Shown: piece after piece, positions 12,001-25,622 of the stretch
Position numbering within the stretch: the first letter of the stretch is position 1
Layout of the letters: the number at the start of each line of letters is the position of its first letter
Assembly: GCA_973895155.1 (NCBI GenBank)
Contig: OZ316895.1
Location: 2,728,001-2,792,000, forward strand
Source of the DNA: Marsupella aquatica
Lineage: Eukaryota > Marchantiophyta
Direction of reading: 5' to 3'
DNA length: 64,000 nucleotides
Translations under genes and position numbers: made by a program
The notes under the pieces: model-generated
Told to the model about the DNA's origin: nothing
What the model saw: the letters and a program-made list of their open reading frames with translations, nothing else
Database searches by the model: none

Positions 12001-13690
12001 TTTTTCTTTGGGTGGCCAGGAAGGACGCACAGGTTTTAATATACCAGGTTTTTTTGTCCGTAGTGAGACTTTCACAACTGATCTTTCTGCAACAAGAAAT
12101 CCCACCAAAAACATGTCCTTCACTAACGGCAAAATCATGGCTGAAGACTCTGGAAGCTCCAATGCCTGCGTCGGCAAACACATCTGGGTCATCAGCGTTA
12201 AGAACTTGCTACAGTCTTCTGGAATAGATGCTAAGCAACCACTGAAGTACCTTTAAGCCTGCTTACACCTAGATTGACCCAGAAAGATTTGGCCTTGAAA
12301 TGATTTCATTGGCATTCCTTCTACAAGAAGCAGATGCAAGAAACGAAGGATCCCAAGATCTTCACAAAGCATTAGAAAGTATCGAGCGTTAGAACTCACT
12401 TTCGTCAAGTATAAAAAAAATACAGAACAAGCAAAAGTATCACAACGACTCAAAGTATGACTAACAAGAGTGAGTATTATTTCGTGTAGACGACTCACCA
12501 CCCTCTGAACAAGTGCAGATTCTACATGGCCGAGTGATCCCTGGCTGTCTGACTTGTCTGTAAGCATCAGAACCTCTTTGTACGTTCCTACGCTCCAACT
12601 TGGATTTTTTGGATAGCTAGCAGCAAGGAAGAACTCCAGTTGGCCTGAGGCATAGCTTTCAGCTGTACGTACATAGACCTGCACATTCCAAACTCACTTG
12701 AGTACCCGGCAAAGACTTATGAGAAAACTTTCTCATCATTTAGTGGTCTGGATATTAAAAGGTGAAGCTTGTCCTCGGGGTCACCTTTATCCGTCGGAGA
12801 CCATACATTCCATCTGTTATATATATTATTCTCTATTAGGATTACTTTCGACCTCAGAAATGACCGTCTGGAGTGCTTGGGTAGGAAGGTGGCACCAAAG
12901 ATGGAGAAATGAGGACCTACAAGGTTTATGACCCAATGATCTCCATATCTGTGCAAATTTCTTACCAACATTCAATTCTTACTGTTGAGTGTTTTATTTC
13001 TGATGCCCTTGCTTCAGCCGCGGATTTGCGATTCAATTTCATTCGTGTGACCTCAGATTTTAAAACGTTCAACTCTATTGATCCATTTCTACAGATCAGT
13101 AGATGTGGGCAAATGCTGGGTTGCAGACGAGAAATTATATAAGTCCCAGTTTGGAGCATGAACAAGCTCCGCATCTAGGAAACCAATTCCAAAAGGACTT
13201 TCGGCTGCTGGGCCTCAGTTAGAGTTGATGCTCGTACCGTTAAATTAGTCTGAACCCCGACAATCTTCTCGCAAAGGGAAAGCTGTTCAGCGCAAAGGGC
13301 CAAGAATTCAGCACTGGGAGGAGACAGCATTCGGCCAGGATCACCAATTTTGGTGAGGAATCCGAACGGGGTGGATGACACGGATGCAGCAGCAGCAGCT
13401 ATGGCCAATGCGGAGGTTGGAAGCGGTACTTCGCCTTCGTTCTCCTGTTGCGTCACAGTCGTGAACATTGACGCCACCCTCAATGCTGATGAAGTGCCAT
13501 TGACCTCTTGGGAGCCAGAGCGGGCCAGTGGGCTGTTGATGGAACACGCCAGAGCCCGAATTTTGTCAATATGCTGCGGAGGTCGCCCAATAAAAGTGAA
13601 ACTGTCCCTTTGAAATCGCCCTACTCCACATAGACTCTCAGCAGGCATGAAGCTCACAGCTATAGCTGCTGCTGTCATGGTCGTCTGCAT
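9087..13690 (-). CDS. CSK: Chloroplast sensor kinase (GAF-histidine-kinase-like)
   Basis: Nine exons on the minus strand give a 663-aa protein: 13690-13238, 12678-12499, 12165-11836, 11424-11359, 11228-11160, 10876-10784, 10324-10074, 9844-9565, 9356-9087. All junctions keep frame. The first about 60 residues look like a plastid transit peptide. Family-specific segments follow the order seen in plant CSK: VYVRTAESYA, LPLVKDMFLVGFLVAE (GAF region), FTEEQQAETAKIARTLA, SVLLQQSSWQ, VRGPLMAVRTLGKML (dimerisation helix), MPPLALA, RQALSNLLEYS (N box, Asn533), EDNGPDMG (G1) and GAGGTHVEIWLP (G2). CSK is a plastid stromal kinase that couples plastoquinone redox state to plastid transcription. The position of the phospho-acceptor His is Asp342, in line with loss of this His in land-plant CSKs. 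The exon 6/7 boundary (10784 to 10324) is the least certain; a small exon may be missing. Confidence 0.92.
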
Positions 13691-16600
13691 ATTCTACACA
13701 CCTTCTTCAGTACCCCAAGCAAGGTAACTAAAGCTACTCTTCTTCAGTCTGGGAAATCGGAAATCCTCTGAATGCCAAAGGACTGGACCCAAACCCCATA
13801 ACGCACTTTACAATCATACTCCTGCTTATCCACCATCAAACCGAGTCTCTTCACAGCCCAAAAGATGCTCACACCACCCAAAATTTCAGCACCTCCTTCC
13901 AGCACGAATTTCACTTGAGCAAAACCCCGATTGCCCACCGACGAAGCTGAGTACCTATGAGAAGCTCACTCTCTCCACAGCAATCCTTGTCCTGTGGAGT
14001 TGAGCTGGAAAAGTACTTCTCAGGGAGGCTTCAAGTAAAAGCTCTGGAAGACCATAAATCCGAGAGTAAGCGGATGATCCCTCTGTTTGCGCTCACTTCG
14101 TATCAGCTGGCCGGGAAGATGAATATGGTTGTTCGCATTGGCTACTTTGCTGCCGATCTCACGAGAAAAGTGGAAAGGCTCAATCTAATGCCGCCGTGAA
14201 AGGAGGCGAGAAAAGCCTAGGAGTAGCCTCCATGAAGAAAGGATGAGAACGCCGGCTCAAGACCCAACAGCATCCGGCTAAAAAAGCACAGGAATGCACC
14301 AAGTACTGTACTTCCCGAATCTTCCGTGGCGCAGGCAGTACACAAAGTCTGTTGTGGAACGGAACAGACTGATGTTTGCCTCAGAATGATGGGGATATTT
14401 CTGGAGAAGTACAAAATTATGCAAATCCTGTGGCTCTGGTCCGATGGCGCTGACTGAAATCTACTGCAAGGGGTCTGCACGGCCTTTTTTTTTTTTGTAA
14501 CACAAAATTAGTGAGCAAATCCATGCCAAGGGTGTACAGTAGAGCTATAAGATTGGATGTGTAGGGTCCCTTTTTGGATCCTTCCATTCTCTGTTACATG
14601 ATTCAATAGGGAGTCTCAAGGGAACTAGCTACAGTAGTTGCTTGAGGTGATTGAAATGTTGCAGGCCGGGTCACTGACCAAAAATTATGTGGTTCCCACA
14701 AAAGGTGGCCTTTAGTAACTCGGGTGGTTAACACACCATCATCCGCACCAAAAGTTGGTTCTTGCAACATGAGTGGGTGCTCTTTGAGAATTGTCAGCGA
14801 CCATTCTAAAATTGTTAGTGCCCAACTGACCCACAGAAGTGTGTTGAAACCTTGTGTATTAAGTTGACCTGAAAGTTGGTTTTGATCTAGGTCGAGGATG
14901 TGGATTTCTTAGAATGGTTGACTAGAGAAAAACAGGTTAGAGCAAGTTTGAGATGCCCTAATGATGAGATGCCCTCATGATGAGCATCAACTGATGGGTG
15001 GACCATCTTTAGGTTTCAAGGCAAAAGCAAAAAAATATTGTTTAGCTTGGATGGATCTCCACTAATTCAAGATTTCTGCTCGGAAAGAATTCCTAAGTTT
15101 CTATTTAAAATATATGGAAAAATATATTCAAAGTTGGATGACACAACTATATTTGATCTATACAAAAAGCATTTTGTGATAAGCATTTTGAGATTCCAAG
15201 GGCATAGGTGAATATGTTGATTGAATCCACTTTTCGATGGAACATTCACGGTGTTAAGCCATATCTTCATCGTGTCTTAGAAAAAAACATTCCCCAAATC
15301 ATCACTGCATTGTATGTACGTACATAAGTGTGATGCTCATTATGAGGACCACCCCTGTACTTGTTACCCCCCTCTGAAATATTATGGTTAAAAAACAAAA
15401 CTAAGGTATGATTACTTTGTGACGTGATTTCCTCTAAAACCCAATTCTTTGGATTCAAAGAATAATTTACAGGTTCTTATTAAATGACAACTTAGAGATG
15501 GTGTAAACCAAAGATTAAAAACTCCTTGTATATGTATCAAGGGAAAACCTGATAAACACTCATTCCTTGAGATTATATTAAAACCAGTCTCGTTCATTTG
15601 CGTGAAGAGAAGTAATTCAATGAAACGAATTAAACTACAGAGGTCTAGGAAAAAACACGTCAGAGAGAGGGGAATATGGAGGGGTTGAGATTAAGGCATT
15701 GGAGACTATGAACTTTGTATAACCTTCTGACTCTCAAGGTTGAGTTAATTCAGACACTTCAACTCAATGCATGTACAAAAGAGAGTATTATTTGGTTCCT
15801 AAGAATTCTATACAACAATAGGTGAGGGAGTACTGTAACGTGATGAAATGAATCAAGTTGTCAAACCTGGTTCCGAGAAACTGCATTATTTTAGAGAAAG
15901 ATTTCATCAGAGCAGATCCAAAGTCTAGAGGATAATTGGTACCAAAGCCATCCTGATTTGAAGTGAGCTTAAAAAGATCCAAGTGTTGAGATGAAATGAA
16001 ACTTACAACCCCAATGAACACAAATGAAATGTTTAATTTACGCACTTAGCACGTTTTGTAGTTATGTTCCAAAGATGACATGTAAACGTGCATTGGACCA
16101 GTAGTCAAAAGCTGTCAGTGAATTTGTCCCTTGCTGACAATGGTTACCTACACATAACCTTTTTAGACTTCTATATCGTGAGACCATCAAGTTCCAGGAG
16201 TACCTGACACTGTAATGTAAGTCTGTGCTTCCGGACAACAGTGTCAAACTGTTGTATGCATCAAAAGTTGCGATTTGAATAACTTTGGACGGAAACCCAT
16301 TCAAATGACAAGTGTATCACAGTCATCAAACATCAATTTCGAGGAGCCTCGACAAACAAGTAAACTACCCATTTTACTTTCCTAGACATCGCTAGATCTT
16401 GATTGAATTTCGGGAGCTCCATAGGCTCTGTCCTTCTAGCTACAGACCACAGTAGTCAGACTGAGAGTGCGGAATCTTTGTACAGAAGTTGTGAAATCAA
16501 ATATGTCGAATTAAGTCTTCGAAATCCTGAAAGAGTTGCATTCGCGGCATGTAGAAGCGTTTATTACGAGAATGGCACGGTAGATCGAGGCAGATTTCAC

Positions 16601-17025
16601 ATTTCTGAAAGTCTACATATATAAAGTTGGAGCATACTAGAACCTTCAAGATCCACACTAATAAATTTCCGGTACTGATCGAGGCAGAAAGAGCCATTGA
16701 CTGCCTAAACATCTCACGCATATTTCCAGCTAGCTAACTACGTTTCAGGACAGTAAGCGGGAATTATTGAATGAAGGCAATCATGTCCACAGCTGTGGTT
16801 CAGGCTGAGTGGGTGCTCAAGCTCTAGAAGAGTTTGCCTCGTTTTCCACCTTCGACATAACTAAAACTAAGTAACGAAGGAGCTAATGATGAATAGCTCG
16901 ACCAAACCTAGATGTTGAAGAGTATGTGATGGTAAATCCAGTCAGCGTTGTGACCTGACTTGATAAGTGCATTTGAAGTCTAAAAGCCGTTTACAGCGAC
17001 CAAGCGTCATTGAACTGTAATGTAG
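13691..17025. other. CSK 5' region and intergenic DNA
   Basis: 13691-14480 probably holds the CSK promoter and 5' leader; a 64-codon minus-strand open frame (13744-13938) ends just before the CSK start and could be an upstream ORF, but this is weak. From 14480 to 17025 the DNA is AT-rich with no recognisable gene, apart from a T11 run near 14486 and small direct repeats. Confidence 0.45.
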
Positions 17026-19321
17026 TTATTGTGAGATCAGCTGCTGCAGATTGACAGGGTACGTTTCATTTGGGCCTCCACTCCACAAGCGAGATGCTAG
17101 GAGCCTGTTGGCAGACTCTGTAGGGTGATAAGGGTCCCAAAAGACGTAGCTCGTCCGCGCATTGCATAAATCAGAGACCGGCAGGCAAGGGAACTGCCCA
17201 TTGAATCGTCCAAGACCGCAGCATCCCGCATTGCTTACTGTAAAACCTGCAATCAAATCATTGAATTGATCACTAAACTCAATAATGTCATTTCCAGGGA
17301 GGCAGTGCTCTTCTGGGCCGGGTGCTGCGCTCCAGCAGTGTCTTCGCATTCCGCCAATTCTAAGCTTGTTGACGAACTCAATCTAACGCAACAAGTACGG
17401 AATCTAATCTGAAAACTGCGGCTAAAGAGATCCAGAGAACACTGGCTCGTACCTTGAGCTACGGGGTCGTTGATAAGGGAGAGGACAATGTCGTAGACGT
17501 CAAAGTAGATAAAACGAGCGTTTGGCAGCTGGGAGTTGAGAGTATATATGAGGCTGCGCAGCCCGGCATTGAAGTTAACGGCGAGCTGGTTGATATTCGG
17601 CAAGCACTTGCCCAGCAAGTCGGTGGAGACCCGGCTTATCTGGTCTGGGATACAACCCAGCGGCCCCACACTCGCCACGACCATCTTGCGGGCCCCCAAG
17701 TTGTACAGACTCTGCTCTCGCCGCCATGCAACAATATGAACAAACCACGATAAAATTGAGATCTTGAAATCCAGTGAGACCCTTTGCACCTATTAATTCA
17801 CACTCAGGTTGAATGTCACTAGATTCTTGGAGCCGTTTCTATCAGATATATAAGATATTACTTGCGAGATCCCATTTTTGCATGCATATATAGGTTGTTT
17901 GTTCCACAGACGTCGACGTTAAGGAGATAGAGTGAGAGATGTCAGATTATATATAGTAGATCAGTGATAACCTGAACTAGCTGCGCGCACGTTGAGCTGG
18001 ATTTGTGGGAATTGGACGGTCGGATACATTAAGAAATTCTAGCCCAAACATTTTAATGGAAAATCATCATGCATTCTACTGTAGTAGCTGGATGGCTCGT
18101 CGGGAGGATCGAGAAGCTAGGAAATCCAGGGGCTCACCGTGAGTTGACCGGAGAAGGTAGACAGGAGGAACTGCTGATAGGCCTCAGGGGTGTAGAGATT
18201 CCTTGTAGGCGAGTCGGTAGCTTGAAGGTAGTTGTTGATGTAGTCGTTACCCCCTACCACCACCGCATACAGAGATTCTTCGAGGAATTGGTTCACTGTT
18301 GCTACTCCCTTCATGAAGTATAGCTCCAACATGTTGATCTCGAAATTCCGAATCTGCTCGTTCATCCCTATTCTCTCAAGCTGCGCGTTTTTGAACGACG
18401 CCAGTAATTAAGCCCAACTGATGCCAAATAAGGTCGGTCAAGTAGTGCCTTGCAATTGTGAGGAAGGTCATTCAGGGCATGAATATTACATAATTAACAG
18501 CGTTCTAATTTTCTGGCAAAATCAATGGCTATATGGAAGTCTTACATAGAGACTGCCGGTGGAGTCCAGAATTCCACCAGCTGCCGATCCATAGTTCACA
18601 CCTTGCGTGAGGTTGTTGCCAGTCGTCGTCGGAGCCATGAAGGGCGGAGAATACGGCAAGCCTATCAATTCACCTGCAATTCAAGGGTAACGCATACGGC
18701 CAGATCAGAATTGGAGCAGTGCACACAGATAAAATATTGACACATCGTCTGCTAGCATTGCCTGGCTCCGTCTCTCCTTGCTTCAACATTTGGAAGAAGT
18801 CCTGAACTAGCAGATACATAACTGAAATTAATCTTCAGTCACGGACTGCTAAGGATTTACGAAGGTCTGAGCTCAGTTAGGAGACTATCGAATAGCTTCT
18901 AGTGTAAATGAATGGTTAAAGTTGGATTGTAACGGAGGTGGAGGACTTTACTGATGAAATCCATCACCAGCTTGCCATTGCAGAAGCGTCCGGTAGCAAT
19001 GCTCCCAGGGAAGTCGATGCCGTTGGGAAGGAAGTTTGATCTGGCTAGAGACCCGATGTAATTGTTGTTCCCCACGTCCACCAACGAGTCCCCAAAAATG
19101 AAGAACGCAGGCACCACTGGTGTTGTCGATGGCAATGGTGGAGGTGTCTGTGCTGGTGTCTGTGCTGGTGTCTGCGCTTGTGCTGCTGTTTGTGCTGTCA
19201 GTTGGCACTGCACAGACTCTGAAACCAAGCAGCACAGGATGATCACTCTGATGACGAAGACCAGAGACCAAGATTTCTCGAGCAAACTTAGCCCCATCGA
19301 GTTGCAGCTCGCGCATGCCAT
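17026..19321 (-). CDS. Secreted GDSL esterase/lipase
   Basis: Five exons (19321-18952, 18673-18546, 18380-18138, 17711-17453, 17246-17026) encode 406 aa, the standard plant GDSL layout. I start at the ATG at 19321; a second in-frame ATG lies nine codons on. A hydrophobic stretch at residues 18-38 is a signal peptide, so the enzyme should be secreted. Block I is FFIFGDSLVDVGNNNY (Ser79), block III is VVGGNDYINN (Gly210, Asn211) and the C-terminal triad residues are in FWDPYHPTE (Asp371, His374), so the active site is complete. Other family marks are GRFCNG and SLYNLGARKMVV...GPLGC. Between signal peptide and block I there is a low-complexity AQ/TPAQT-rich linker (about residues 42-65) that typical family members lack. 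The natural substrate cannot be told from sequence; cuticular or cell-wall esters are possible. Confidence 0.93.
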
Positions 19322-19369
19322 CACGATATCGAGAAATCAAATGTGCGGTTGTGACATTTACTATTGGGC

Positions 19370-19398
19370 ATATATACACATATGTATAAAATATAAAT
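19370..19398 (-). promoter_or_regulatory. TATA-box candidates of the GDSL gene
   Basis: Read on the minus strand, a TATAAAATATAAAT-like string and a TATATATG string lie about 50-77 bp upstream of the GDSL start codon. The position fits a TATA element with a short leader, but two candidates overlap the same window and no start site can be seen. Confidence 0.4.
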
Positions 19399-20597
19399 GG
19401 GACAGTAAGATCCCACCATATTCACAATCCTAAGTGACTCCCCCATCCTGTGGACACAATCACGATCCTCCCAACAAAGTTCCCGGAGAAACAGGAGATT
19501 CAAATTCCACCAGAAAACTGTATAGACGGCTTTGCTTAGATCTAGGCAAGGGAACGTTTACCGTGAGCTCACCAGAGCAAGCTCATCGTGCAGCTATCAA
19601 GCTATGGAAGAGTTGGTTCCACGGTAACCAGCACCGCATTAAAGCCACCATCGATCTCTGCCCTGCAGGTGTCCAAATTAAGCCCTGGGAGGCTGGGCAG
19701 CTTTAGTTTGACAATTAGGGGGTCTCAATTATGAGACCGCAGGTTTCCAAAACGGGACCGGGCTAACGTCCACTACATGGGCCCCGGTCACCACGTACGG
19801 ACCCTGCAACGAAGGGGGGGTGGCATATCTGAAACCGTTCGGCGTTCGCAAAGCTCCCGATCGATTCAGCCTTCACCTCGTTGACCTTCTTCGCTAGCTC
19901 TGCGTCTACTAATCAATTCTTGTAATATCCTCAGTCCGCTATACCAGTGCACTCTCGTCGAAGGAGCTCGAGAGCTATGTGACATGTTCCTTCAATTATT
20001 CAATGCACCGAATCGACTTCGAACGATCGAGCATTTCAACTTTGTTGGTGTACTGCTTCCCTCGCGCTTTGCGCCTTCCTCTTTGTCAGCTCGAGCACTC
20101 TTGTGGGCCCGCGGGTCCATAATTAGTGGGTCTCAACGATAACGAAAATACCGAAATCGTCGATCCTGAGTCCAACTCACTTACTTACTACTGGCTGGGT
20201 GCCGCAGTGCTCGATCCGGGTGCTCTCTCGATAGTTGTGGGGACGAGATTAGCGGGGCGGAGCTGAGCCTCGTGCTCTGAACTTCGTTGTTTTCTTTCGT
20301 CCAGTTTGTATCATTAAACCCTCATTTTGAATTTGATTCCGACGCTCATTTCGAACGTCATTCGCTAATTGTTGTAGCGTACTTCTCAAATTTAGGACAA
20401 TTGTTTCTCCTCACTCAATGTACACTTTTAGAATGCAAGTTGGGTATCACATTATTTAGAAAAGTCATTGAATATAGCTACATCATTCTAGTGATTCACT
20501 ATTTTAACTTATTGAAAAACGCATTGAATGAGAAGGCAAGTCAGTAGCCTAGCTTGCACCCTTTTGCGGGGTTTCCCTTTCCCTGCCCCCCTCTACA

Positions 20598-20630
20598 AAA
20601 AAGAAAGAAAGAAAGAAAGAAAGAAAGAAA
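20598..20630. repeat. (GAAA)n microsatellite
   Basis: About eight uninterrupted copies of the tetramer AAAG/GAAA, a simple sequence repeat. Confidence 0.9.
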
Positions 20631-21359
20631 TCTCATAAGAAATGGAGAAGTTTCCATTGATATAGAAACTTTTATTGACAAGCTTGTCCTGAAAACCCAG
20701 ATATCAAGTAAGAAATTAATCCGTGGACCCCCATGTTCATCCAAGGAATGTGTATTTGATGAAGTGAAATCAATTTTCAACAAGGCGGTAATCGTCCGGG
20801 TAATCGACGGTTTTGAATCTCCCGATGGTCTTGGTGTGTGCTCGTACAAAAGAAAAGTAACGCTCAAAAGATGGAGGAGATTTATCAACGGAAGGTTGAA
20901 TATGGAAGAATTGAGTTTTTTGATGGTTTTTGCTTACACATTAGAGAAATCATGTTTCTATCATTCATGATTGATAGTTTGTGAGTTACATTGAGCATTA
21001 CCGCCACAAGACAGACTGGAGGACAACACTTAGCTATTGGCAAAAGAGCGCTTGTTGATTCGGTGGGAAGAACACACAAAACAAACAAGTCATCGCTTCA
21101 CATGAAGGATTTGTAGTTTTTTTTTATTTAAAAAAGCTATGGTGTGAGAGGGAGACCAATGATTGTTTCTTTGACATAGAAGCTACATTTGGCGTCAACC
21201 TGTGTTCAGAGTGAGCTTCAGTTGAAGACTAGAGGAATGCAAACAATTCAAGCCGGGAAGCAAGCATTGTGGACAAGGGATGGCGACGTAATCAAAGAAA
21301 TCAATTTTCAACGGCTAAGTTTGTGACAGTGATGAGATTGTGATATCTCTTAATCGAGA

Positions 21360-21700
21360 AAGGGTTTCCAATGAGCCTCAGATTGACAAATTTTGTCAAG
21401 TTCCAAATGAGTTTTTGAATTTCTTTGCCTTTCCAATGAGTGAGTATAAGAAATATTGATCATGAGTCCATGAATTCTTTTAGCTTTCCAACATGATTGA
21501 GTCCGACATTGACAAATTTTACGTCAGATTTTGTCACGTTACTAAAGAGATCATGAGGTTTTCAATCTCTCTAGCTTTCTAATGTGTGACATTGAGAATA
21601 TTCGTCAAAGAATTACAGAGATCATGAGTATATGAATTTCTCTAGCTTTCCAATGAATCAAACATTGATAGATTTTATCAAGTACTAAGGAGATTGATTA
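21360..21700. repeat. Diverged short repeats
   Basis: The phrase CTCTAGCTTTCCAATG and close variants occurs at least four times with flanking (T)GACAAATTTT and GAGATCATGAG strings in the same order. Spacing varies between roughly 50 and 90 bp, so this is a decayed tandem array. Confidence 0.55.
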
Positions 21701-24700
21701 TTTAGTTTTACAATGTGAAGCCAAAGGGGTTTTAACTATGTACATTTTTATTGGTTGGTTTTTTCAAGCTTGCAAACAATTAAAAAATATAAGCATTTTG
21801 ATATAAAACACTGATATATCTTTGACAAACATCAAAATGATAACTTTATTTTACTAAATGACATATCTCCCTTTGTATTTTGGTTTTTTTTACGTTCAAT
21901 ATTTACGGTATGGCGCCCCAAAAATTACGTTGTTTTTGCCACAAACAGGAATGTGCACGTTTGTTATTGTTAAAAGTATGATCATTCCTGTTTGTGGCTG
22001 GTTGTGATGATGTGGCTCAACCTCGTGGCAGGGAATTTGCAAGAGACCTCTCATGGGGGTCCGTAAAAAGTGTTGTTCAAGTAAATGAGAATGCCAAAAT
22101 ATATTATCCACTTAAACATTAAACCAAGTGAAAGGTAGAAGTTAGATACTAGAAGGTATGAATCTTTTGATAATCTTTTGGCAATCTTTTTTATCCAATT
22201 GTACTCAAATATTTAAGAAAACCAATTGTGGTAGACGTTTGTGTCATTGAAGGGCACTCAGGAAGCAGTAGTCATATGGAGTCAATAACGACAGGAAATG
22301 GGGAGGCGTTTGAATTCAAATGCCAACATCTCCTTGTGAGGTATCATGGACATTTGTGAGGTATCATGGACATCCTATGTGGACATTTTTAGAAATAGAG
22401 GACTCTTTGAGCCAACCATTTCCCGTAACCACTGCATGAAGAGGCGGGTCAGACCCTGCCCAGGATAGCAAAAGAATTAGTACCAGGAGTGTGGCATGAG
22501 TTACTTCAGCACCGTAGCGCTTGGTACAAGCTAGTACCCATGTTTTATGGGGACACTACCGGGCATCCTGACACCTATGTACTACATATACACATTTAGA
22601 TATTTGAGCAATGAGTACATTGTTCTTAAATTTGAAGTCCATTGGTTAAATTTGAAGTCCATTGCTTATAAAGTTTACAAATGTTTAAGGTTTACTGTCC
22701 ACATTAAACAAGTGCGACCTAAACAAAGCCCCACATAAATGTTTTTAAAGAACAAGGTAAACATACTTTATCTTTGACCTATATAGGTACATTGACTAGT
22801 ACGATAAAATTAATGCACTTGTCAATGTACCTGTATAGGTATAATGCTTTGTGATTTAAAGAGAAATATGTGAACTTTGTAAGTTTTTTTATAAATTTTC
22901 TGCTCTATTTAATGGGGCTCGACTTAGGTGACACCTATTGACAGATCCACTTTTAGAAAGTTGTGCATTTTTTCATTAACTTTCTATTAATCATAATTTC
23001 ATATACTTTTGTGTCATAAACTAGTCAATTGAAATTAAAATGGCTCAACATACTAAAACTTATACTGATTTTTCAATTTTTTTAGATAAGTCAAATAGGC
23101 ATGTATTAGAATGAACATGCTATACTATATAGGGAATCGCAATGCAATCCTGAAAATTGAGTTCATATTGTTTTTGACCATTGAGCAAACTACCCAAGGC
23201 ATTAATAAGATATGAAACATCCAATCTACTCAAAACACCATTTACCTTAAACAGGACCATAAGACCAAATAACTTTTTAAAGACCTAACTATGCCTTAAA
23301 TTTTATCTTTTTTTTCTTAAGATTTCCAAAAACAAGGACAGTAAGATTAACTACCTATCTGGAGGGAAAATGTTACTGGGACAATGAACAAAATTTGCAA
23401 TCATGATTAATCTGGCCACTAACATGTAGTGTTAAACAGATTTCATTTGGTGATCTAGTTAGATAGTAAGAGAATAGCTTTTGCACAAAAGTAATTATTT
23501 TGTCACTAACAAAGGGACATTTTTGGACAAGATGCAAAGTAACAACAATATGTAAATTTATGTTTGTGTTTCAATCTTGTCATTGCAAGTTTGATTTGTC
23601 AGTGGGACCTTCATAGACATGCAACACATAAGTCCATGTAGGCTTTCACTTCCCTATCTACTAACGTGGTCTACTAAGTCTATTTTTCATAATATTACGC
23701 TAACATCATTAAAAGGTCACCTAATGTATTGAGAGAAAAACATATATGTAATTTGATCAGATCATCATGTAATTATTAAACACAATCTTCTTCTGATGGG
23801 TTCTCTAAGATTTACCTTGGCTTTAACTAGTATATCAATTAGGTTTATAGCTGTTTTAGCATAGTTCATATAAAAATCTAACAACTTCCCATAATGGCAG
23901 ATATCCTGCCTAGAAAATGACTTTCTTTCATTAATAACAAAAACAATGGAAAAACATGTCCTATATCTTGGAAAATGGAACACTCCCCTCCACAAATCTT
24001 GGACATTTGAACAAATTATGAGATTTCATCTTCATGAGATTCCTCATTTTCCTCTTTTTTCTACTACTCTCATTTTCAATGAACAAATTTTGATTCTTAG
24101 TTTTCATCACAATTTTTCTCTTGTACACCTATTATATCCATATATATATTTTTAATTCTTTTACTAGCCCCCAAGTGAGTGACATTTATGGGTCGCCACA
24201 CTTCAAAAGACATATAACTTATTTTTAGATCCATAATGGTTGTCTGAATATATCTTAAATCATTGCACCTTGAGAGTTAGCTTAATGTATTACATTTTTG
24301 GATGCAACATGCAATTCTAGCTAGCTACTACAAATACTTCTATTCTAGAAAAAACTTAAATTATAAATAATTTCTATTTCTATTATTTATAATGATTTTT
24401 TTATACAATTATATATTTAAAAATATTCCACACATTTGAGTTTAAATTATATTTACTTTTATATTATAAATCTTTTCAGCTAATTTTTATAAAAAAATTA
24501 CCTATTTTTGATCACACATGATTCTTATATCTTTCAATTATTGACCCCTTGAGCAACATATGTGATGAGATTGCATTTTGCACAACTTACTTTGCCATAT
24601 GTTATTGACTCAAGACCAAGACAATTGAAGACCTAAATATCAAGGCAAGTATCAAGAAGCTGATCATTTTTCAAAGGAAGCCATTTTATTTGTTAAAACA

Positions 24701-25330
24701 AAAACTACGTGATGAATTGATTTTTTTAGAGTATTTTCTTTTGCTTCATAATATCTTATTGAACTTGAGAGCCACTTACACAATGTAGGATATGAAGATA
24801 AATAGCTGATGATTTATCAAGGAAAAAACCAGGTAGGACTTATGATGGTGAGTTGATGTTGGATGGTACAACAAGATTGTCTACATAAAAAAATCAATTA
24901 TCTTTGTTTTTTTGCTGCGTTGTGGGGGCCCCTTGGCTTGTTGGATGCTCCTATTAGTGATACATTGAAAAAAGATGTTTATAATTATACATTGTTAAAA
25001 CTAGATCCCCTTATACATGCATGTTTGAGAATTATTGCAAAGACTCTTATTCACTGAAATCTAATTGTAAAAAAAAAACTTTATCACTCTCAAATATTTC
25101 TATTTATATTTAGAGTTTAGAAAAAAATTTATTTAGATGTGTTCCGCAATCATAGGTCTCATTATATATTGTATATAAATCAAAACCATAAATTAAAAAA
25201 CTATTTATAAGTTGAAGTAATAGTAATATGGTGCACAACAGCTGAAAACAATAGAATATTGTTAATACTTTATTTTTTTACAAAATTGTAAAACAATCAA
25301 GCTTTTAAAAATAACCACATATGTATGGTA

Positions 25331-25622
25331 CAATTGACAAATAAACTTATAACGTGAGCTGCCCAGTATGATGCCGTGACGAGTGAACTTGAGTTGTTGA
25401 AATTAAAGCCACAAAGCAGGATTCAAGGCCTTCAATCAAGCTGTCATACAGGATCTTCTGCAATAAATAATGTGCATGGATGGATACAAAGGTGCAGAAC
25501 AAGCTTTGAAGTAGAACCAGATACACATTGCACAATTGGCAAATAAACTTTTAGGGTGCACTGCGCAACATGATATTGTGACCACTGAATTTGAATTGTT
25601 AAAATTGAAGTCACAAGCAGGA
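25331..25622. repeat. Diverged duplication, period about 200 bp
   Basis: Blocks 25331-25422 and 25530-25622 both run ACAATTGxCAAATAAACTT, then an A/GTATGAT-like string, GTTGxxAAATTxAAG and end in CACAA(A)GCAGGAT. A third, shorter relative lies near 25955-26020. Likely fragments of one old repeat family. Confidence 0.6.
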
